A DNA stretch of 64,000 bases, taken from the NCBI GenBank assembly GCA_037953625.1, contig CM075655.1, positions 25,872,001-25,936,000 on the forward strand, written 5' to 3'. The notes below the pieces were generated by a model, which did not search any database, was not told where the DNA came from, and worked only from the letters and a program-made list of their open reading frames with translations. How positions within the stretch are numbered: position 1 is the first letter of the stretch; every line of letters starts with the position of its first letter. Source of the DNA: Crotalaria pallida. Lineage: Eukaryota > Streptophyta > Magnoliopsida > Fabales > Fabaceae. Positions 58,559-64,000 of the stretch are shown in pieces. Made by a program: the position numbers and the translations under genes.

Positions 58559-61500
58559 TGTAACAGCCCGATTTTCCGTAAACCAAAATATTTACGTAAG
58601 GTTGCAAAAATTGAGGCCAGATTTTTTTTTTTTACAACATTGTTGAAGTGATTGGAAAACATTATTGAAAAGCCTTAGGTGTTATCAACACCCTTTTTGC
58701 GAAAACCGAGTTGTACCAAAATCTTTCTTTTCATAAAAACATTCGTATCCAAAAAACACTTTATTCAACTCATCTTGATAGTTCTCAAAAACGTCATATG
58801 GGTTAATTTTGCATAAGGAAGTGCCTCACAAGTCAAATTAAAACTTAGCTTCATTACATAATGGCTCATGGCATCGGTAATCATTCATTCAAAACACAAA
58901 CGATAGACTAAAACATTATCCCTAACTCTTCCGGTCGTACACCCCCGGATGAGGATTCTCTTTTCTCCTCGCATGCTTTCCTCATTCTCGAAAGTGAAGT
59001 CCCCTCTGTTGCTACTTCCCTACTTTCGTTTAGACTTCTGCTCCCGTTCCTCTAGAGTGATGAACTCCTTGTAATGCTCCATCTGCCCGTTGCGATACCA
59101 GCAGCACCAATATAACAACGAACAGGAGAGAGTAAGCGATCCGAACGATGAATCGTCGACGGTGTGGGATTACGATAGGCAAGATAGTAGGACCACACAC
59201 AAACATACAGTGCAACACGCATACACACAACACATCAAGCATATTATTATCAACATAGTTATCTTATTTGAATTATTGTCCCCTTCTTTTCCTTTCTTTC
59301 TTACATACGTTTCTCATGAACATTCTTTCTTTCTTCCACTCATTTATTTCCTCTTCATGTCTATATTTATCTTTTTATTCACTCTTATTGCTTCACAACC
59401 TTCCATGCTTTGGGGATTTTTAAGATATCATCAAAGTAATCTTTTCGTTCTCGGCTATCACACACGTCTACATCTCCTCGGTCATCCACCCATCCTAGTC
59501 GGAAGCAAACAGGAGTATAGGACCTTTACCGTGCGAGCACGACAGCTGTCAACACAAATGGTCCCAGACCAGGAGGACTCAGCCTCAATCATATCAATTC
59601 AATAATCATGGCACACTGCCTCGCAGTGGCAAACAAAATGCCCCACTCCAGTCCCTCTCACTGTTCTCGATTTGCAATCTAGGGGGCGACAATATGTTTC
59701 TATTGGGCCCGCAGAACTTACCACGGCATTAGACCCAGTCCTCACCACGTTAGTGCGCCACTTATGGAGTTCGTTCTGCCCAGAAACATACTCTAGACTT
59801 CTTGACGTTTCACCGTCATCGTCCTCCCCTAATGCAATCTCGTCCTAAGTATCCGCAGATACTTATCATTTCTTCCTCTCCACTACTTCGCACTCTCATA
59901 CCTCACCGCGTATGTCTTTTTAAGTCTTTTATCTTTTTAATTATCCTAAGGTCGGCCCGTCCTTCGTGCAACCCTTCAACGAGTCCCGACCACTAACTTG
60001 GCACAATCTTTCTCTCATCAAATCTCACATAGCACAGAGCTGGGATCACGTCACAATCTCAAATCTTATTTCTCAGACTTTCTCAACATTCTCCATCTCT
60101 CACAATCATTTCATTTCCAAAATCTTTTCTCAAAACCATATTCTCAAAAACTATCTCAAAACAGCATTTATAACTTTCACAAATCCTTTGAAAAATCTCT
60201 TTTCAAAAAGAACCTTTTCTTTTCAAAAATCTCTTCCCAAAATCCTTTCAAAAAATCTCACTACAACCATTTTCATAAATTAATTTTCAAAAACCTTTTT
60301 CAAAAACTGCTTTTCAAAAACCTTTTCAAAAGTATAACTTTGCTGGGCGCTAATGGAGGAGCACGCTCAACTCAACGCTAGTCCCAGACTAAAACCAAAA
60401 CCAAGGAGCCCAGCTCCACTCGGTTCACATTCATCACATTACTTTGAAACAATTCCCTTTTGAAAACACATTGCCAATATCCAAAAGATTTCAAATTCAG
60501 GTCACATCTATAATTAAAATGTTTCCAAGAAAACTTTGAAATAATTCTAAAACAGTCTCTTTGTCAAAATAGAATCCATTCCACTCATTATAAACTTAAT
60601 TTAAAACATTCATGTATCGGTTACAAAAAAATCATTATCCTTAAGCATTAAACAAAATTCCAAGATATGACAAAGAAACAACACATTGAAGATCTATCTT
60701 CACTTTTTTTCTTTAATTAATTCGGTTAGATCTCATGTTTGTCTCAAATTCTTACTTCATGACACATAAATTAATTCTCCCATATTCATTTAATTATATC
60801 CAAGCATTTCTATAAAAATTCAGCCAAGTCCAGCATCCTACATAAACATTACAGTCACTACAATATCATATTTTATGTTAAACAAAATACAGAAATTCAA
60901 GAAGATAAAATTCCAGGACCACATCGAATTGATTCGTTTCAATCCCAAACTTTACAATACTATCAGATACGGGTCAAAGAATATCATATAAAAATTTCAG
61001 ATCAATTAGAGTTGTTAAATCATACTTTTCCAATTAAACAGTTCTCAATTCCTTTGTAATCCAGACATAGATTTTTCACCAACAATTCTAACAAACTAAA
61101 TTCAAAAATAATTCCAATTCAATCTAAATTTCCCAGAACACACTCAATTAGCATGAAAAACAACACATTAAATTTTCAAAGCATTCACAAGCTAACATAA
61201 TGCAAGTCACATTTTAAGTCATTCAAAATCATTAATCAAATTATATTCTTAATAGACCAACTTAATTACTCTTAAGAAAATAATTCAAACTAAGTCTCGT
61301 AATTAATTCAACAAAGACCGAATTACCCATGGTCATTATTTCCTAATCACCAATAAATTTTAAATCTTGAAATCATTGAATTAACATCATGAAAATTCCT
61401 TTTTAATTAACTAAATCAACTTATTTATTTTCATATCTAAAAACCGAAAAAGATTAAAGAGAACAACACATCACTTCCATCAAACATGTAGCATCATGTA

Positions 61501-61574
61501 CATAGGAATACAGTCATTATCAAGGGTCATTTCATGAAGAAAATTTTCCCAACTACTTGAACATGCATTGGCCG

Positions 61575-61577
<3 letters not shown>

Positions 61578-61607
<30 letters not shown>
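61578..61607. repeat. (TA)15 microsatellite
   Basis: Thirty bases of perfect TA repeat lie in the E right LTR. Confidence 0.95.
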
Positions 61608-61611
<4 letters not shown>

Positions 61612-62335
61612 CTTGCAAAGATTTGATGCACAAATAAAGGCATAAAATAATGAAATCATTTTCTTTCTTTTTGACTCAAAACCGTGAGCACCAAGAAGAA
61701 AAATCAGCAATTTTAATTCATCTTCTTAACTTGAATCAAAGCAATAATTTGAGTCACAAACCACCTCAAAGTTTTATTATTTTATTTTATTTTAAACCTT
61801 GATTATTTCATGCATGCACTTTTAAGTTCTTAGATTAAACTAGTCTCATCATGCATGAAACATAAATGATGATCAAACATAACTTTTTACTTCTTTTCAT
61901 TTTGGCCGAATATCATCATACAAAATGACAAGGTTTTTATTGTTCATTTTTCAACATGCAAGAATCACACAATCAAAATCAAGGCATGTAGGTTCTCACA
62001 TGCACTCATCATGTAAGCCATAAAAATCAACATGCAAAGAAAAGAGAAGAAAGATCACAAGATCAAAAGAAAACCTAAACAAGCACAACTTCTTCATGAT
62101 CTTCGAATCACCCACTTAAAGAGAAGATGATCTTCTAGCTTTCTAACACTTGGATCTTCAAAGAATATGCTTGATCAAGCTTGGGGTCCTCTCCTTCTTC
62201 CTTCATCTTCCTCACGACCACCACTCTCTCTCTCTCTCTCTTTCTCTCTAAGAGTTTGATGAGCTCTTAGAAGAGTGTTTGAAGAAATGAGAAGAAGTGA
62301 GTTTGGATTTGAAGGAAAATGAATCAAGCTATCCC

Positions 62336-62343
62336 TATATATA
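62336..62343 (-). promoter_or_regulatory. Possible TATA box of the E right LTR
   Basis: TATATATA within GCCTATATATAGGG on the minus strand lies upstream (in the sense direction) of a (GA)n-rich transcribed-looking leader at 62220-62250. It is a plausible LTR promoter, judged from sequence only. Confidence 0.4.
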
Positions 62344-63627
62344 GGCAACCGAATTCTCCCTCTTTTGTCCTTAACAAATTTTCGGTCCAAGCACAAATGG
62401 GAAGGGCAATTTTGGGCAATTGAAAAGTTTGCATGGTTTGAGTCTTGTCAACCTAGACAAGAAGGAGCAATTTAGGGCACTTAGGTTATTTTCTATTGGT
62501 TGGCTTTTTCCTTAACTCACATTTTTCACCAATTCTACTTTAGTTAATTTCCAAATGGTTCCAACTTATTCTATAGGCTTCTTGTCCTAAAAATTAAAAT
62601 CCTAGGCTTACATACATACATACATACCGTAGCACACATATATACATACATATCTTACCTTTTTCTTTATTTCCTAATCATATTCACTTTAGAACATTAT
62701 AATCATCAATTCACACAATGATGCAAATATCTCTAAAGAATCATACTTATACAATTATTCTCATGCATCATTCATCAAACACACATCAAACCAAACACAT
62801 ATCACATAATAGATTTATGCCATAACAATAATTTTCTTTTCTACAAAACACATTTCTTATTAAGGAATTAAACCATTTCAAAGTGAAATAATTATCTGTA
62901 TAAAATGGACATAGATATAGTCCCCAAATTATTTTCAAAACTATGCTTTCATACACATAAGAGATTCTCAAAAAGACAAGTTCATTTGAGGTTTTTGGCT
63001 TTTTTTTAACAACCAATATTCTCAAAATTTGTACTTCACAAACTCAGAGAATAAATTTTTATAAATCAACTCAGAAAATTCTAAAAGTTACATTTTCAAA
63101 TTCTACGTTTCAATACGATCGTTTTCTTATAAAAATCATAAATTTCCGAGTTACGGTTAAAAAGATACGAATTTTCAAAGTTATCAAATCCATAAGGAAA
63201 TTTATTTCTAATAAGAATCATCCTTAATAAAAATCATAACTTATCTCTTGTTGATCGAATTATTCCAAACTCAACAAAATTATTCACTTTACTTCTATAA
63301 AAATATTTTGTTCATAAAACCCCGTAAAAATAAACACCTTATTTCTTATTCACGTAAAATACTCATCTGAAAATCCTTTATAAAATAGACCCTCAAGATT
63401 CATTTTGATAAAATTCACTTATGCACGTATGGAAAAATACATGATGTCACAAACTCTGCCGATTTTCGTAAAAATTTTCAAGTACCTATTTTAATAAAAC
63501 TTAAAATTAACTAATTAAATGTGAGAATGTCACAAATTTTACGGAGAATTTTTATAAGTAATCAAATTAAACAAGAAATTTTCAGGTAACGAATTTTTAT
63601 TAATGTAATATTTGTGAGGGTGTCACA

Positions 63628-64000
63628 CAAAACAGACTGGTTTTTCCCTAACTTTGGATAAGAATTTCAACATAATTTTGAGATCAAATTGAAAAAAACA
63701 ATTGGAACATTTACTATGCCCCGAAATTTTTAAATAGAATAAAAAATTTAGATATAATATGGATTGAGTGAAGCATGACATTCCTGCAAAGTGAGCATGA
63801 TGAAAAGACTGATGTTGTCCAGAAATGAAAAACAACATTTTGGACTAACTTTGAAGAAAGATTTCATCATGCTTACTCAATGAAAATTCGAGCAACCAAT
63901 TGGAAACAAAACTTTGCCATAAGGATTTTAATTAGAGGCAAAAATGAGAGAAAATAGAACATTGTTCTTACCACACGAGTTGAGCAAACTAGGGACTTTG
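63628..64000. other. Unassigned AT-rich flank
   Basis: It has two loosely similar halves with ttggactaactttg or tccctaactttgg and aaccaattggaa or aacaattggaa words. No gene is seen. It may be further LTR sequence or the next host element. Confidence 0.4.

Larger units (their letters stand above)
53114..63627 (-). mobile_element. Element E: LARD-like element with very long, mismatched LTRs
   Basis: Left LTR 53114-57291, short interior 57292-58558 with PBS, right LTR 58559 to about 63627. The minus-strand interior begins AATTTCTCGGGGACGAG beside the PPT, like the pol tail of Tekay elements, but no gag or pol frame exists. The first 1.9 kb of the two LTRs are nearly identical; beyond about 54985/60440 they are only distantly alike. 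The left flank AATAT is not found after 63627 (caaaa), which agrees with a recombinant rather than a simple insertion. Confidence 0.7.
58559..63627 (-). repeat. Right (5'-side) LTR of element E, chimeric
   Basis: 58559 to about 60440 matches the left LTR almost base for base. The rest matches only at family level (gagtttgatga, ggccgaat and gtttgcatgg words in the same order). The end is placed at GGGTGTCACA because its minus-strand start TGTGACACCCTC resembles the family's TGTAACACCCCG. The right border is uncertain. Confidence 0.6.

Overview
This window is plant nuclear DNA, most likely from a dicot and plausibly a legume (inferred from the Sirevirus, Athila and Tekay families and the abundant GTAATCGATTAC-type LTR motifs). 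I find no ordinary host gene, tRNA, rRNA or CRISPR array. Nearly all of it is LTR retrotransposons nested in one another, as expected of pericentromeric or intergenic heterochromatin. Boundaries were found by matching LTR pairs, TG/CA ends, primer binding sites (PBS), polypurine tracts (PPT) and target-site duplications (TSD).

The oldest host is a minus-strand Tat-lineage Ty3/gypsy element (element A). It has gag-PR-RT-RNaseH-INT at 46470-51075 and an antisense extra ORF of the putative gypsy-type transposase (PF04195-like) kind on the plus strand, in pieces at 19783-21141 and 44992-45733. An Athila-like element, of which only the 3' part is visible, sits in A and ends at 19777. Its 3' LTR was split by a gag-only Tekay-like element F (7938-19334, TSD CTTTA). 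The left edge (1-2443) is the 3' end of a plus-strand Sirevirus-like Ty1/copia element.

A second Tekay chromovirus, B (21147-44986, TSD GCCTC), sits inside the antisense ORF of A. B carries two further insertions. One is a pol-less Sirevirus-like element C (22251-30225, TSD TCTTA) in its 3' LTR. The other is a 6.2-kb solo LTR (31766-38003, TSD GATGT) near the end of pol, which itself contains a 277-bp Mutator-type MITE (34267-34543, 10-bp TSD).

At the right, the gag of A is cut by another Sirevirus-like element D (LTR 51076-52639). D is cut in turn by a LARD-like element E (53114 to about 63627) with very long, partly mismatched LTRs and no coding capacity.

The most striking signal is not a gene. 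Several unrelated LTR families carry short perfect palindromes arranged in pairs with nearly constant centre-to-centre spacing of 20-23 bp, about two helical turns. The palindromes are TAATCGATTA (C, D), ACTCGAGT (the left Sirevirus-like element and gypsy element F) and GCGCCTGGGGCGC (Athila). Other notable points are a probable 73-nt spliceosomal intron between gag and protease in B, stop codons at the same protease active-site position in B and F, and a visible recombination breakpoint in the LTRs of E.
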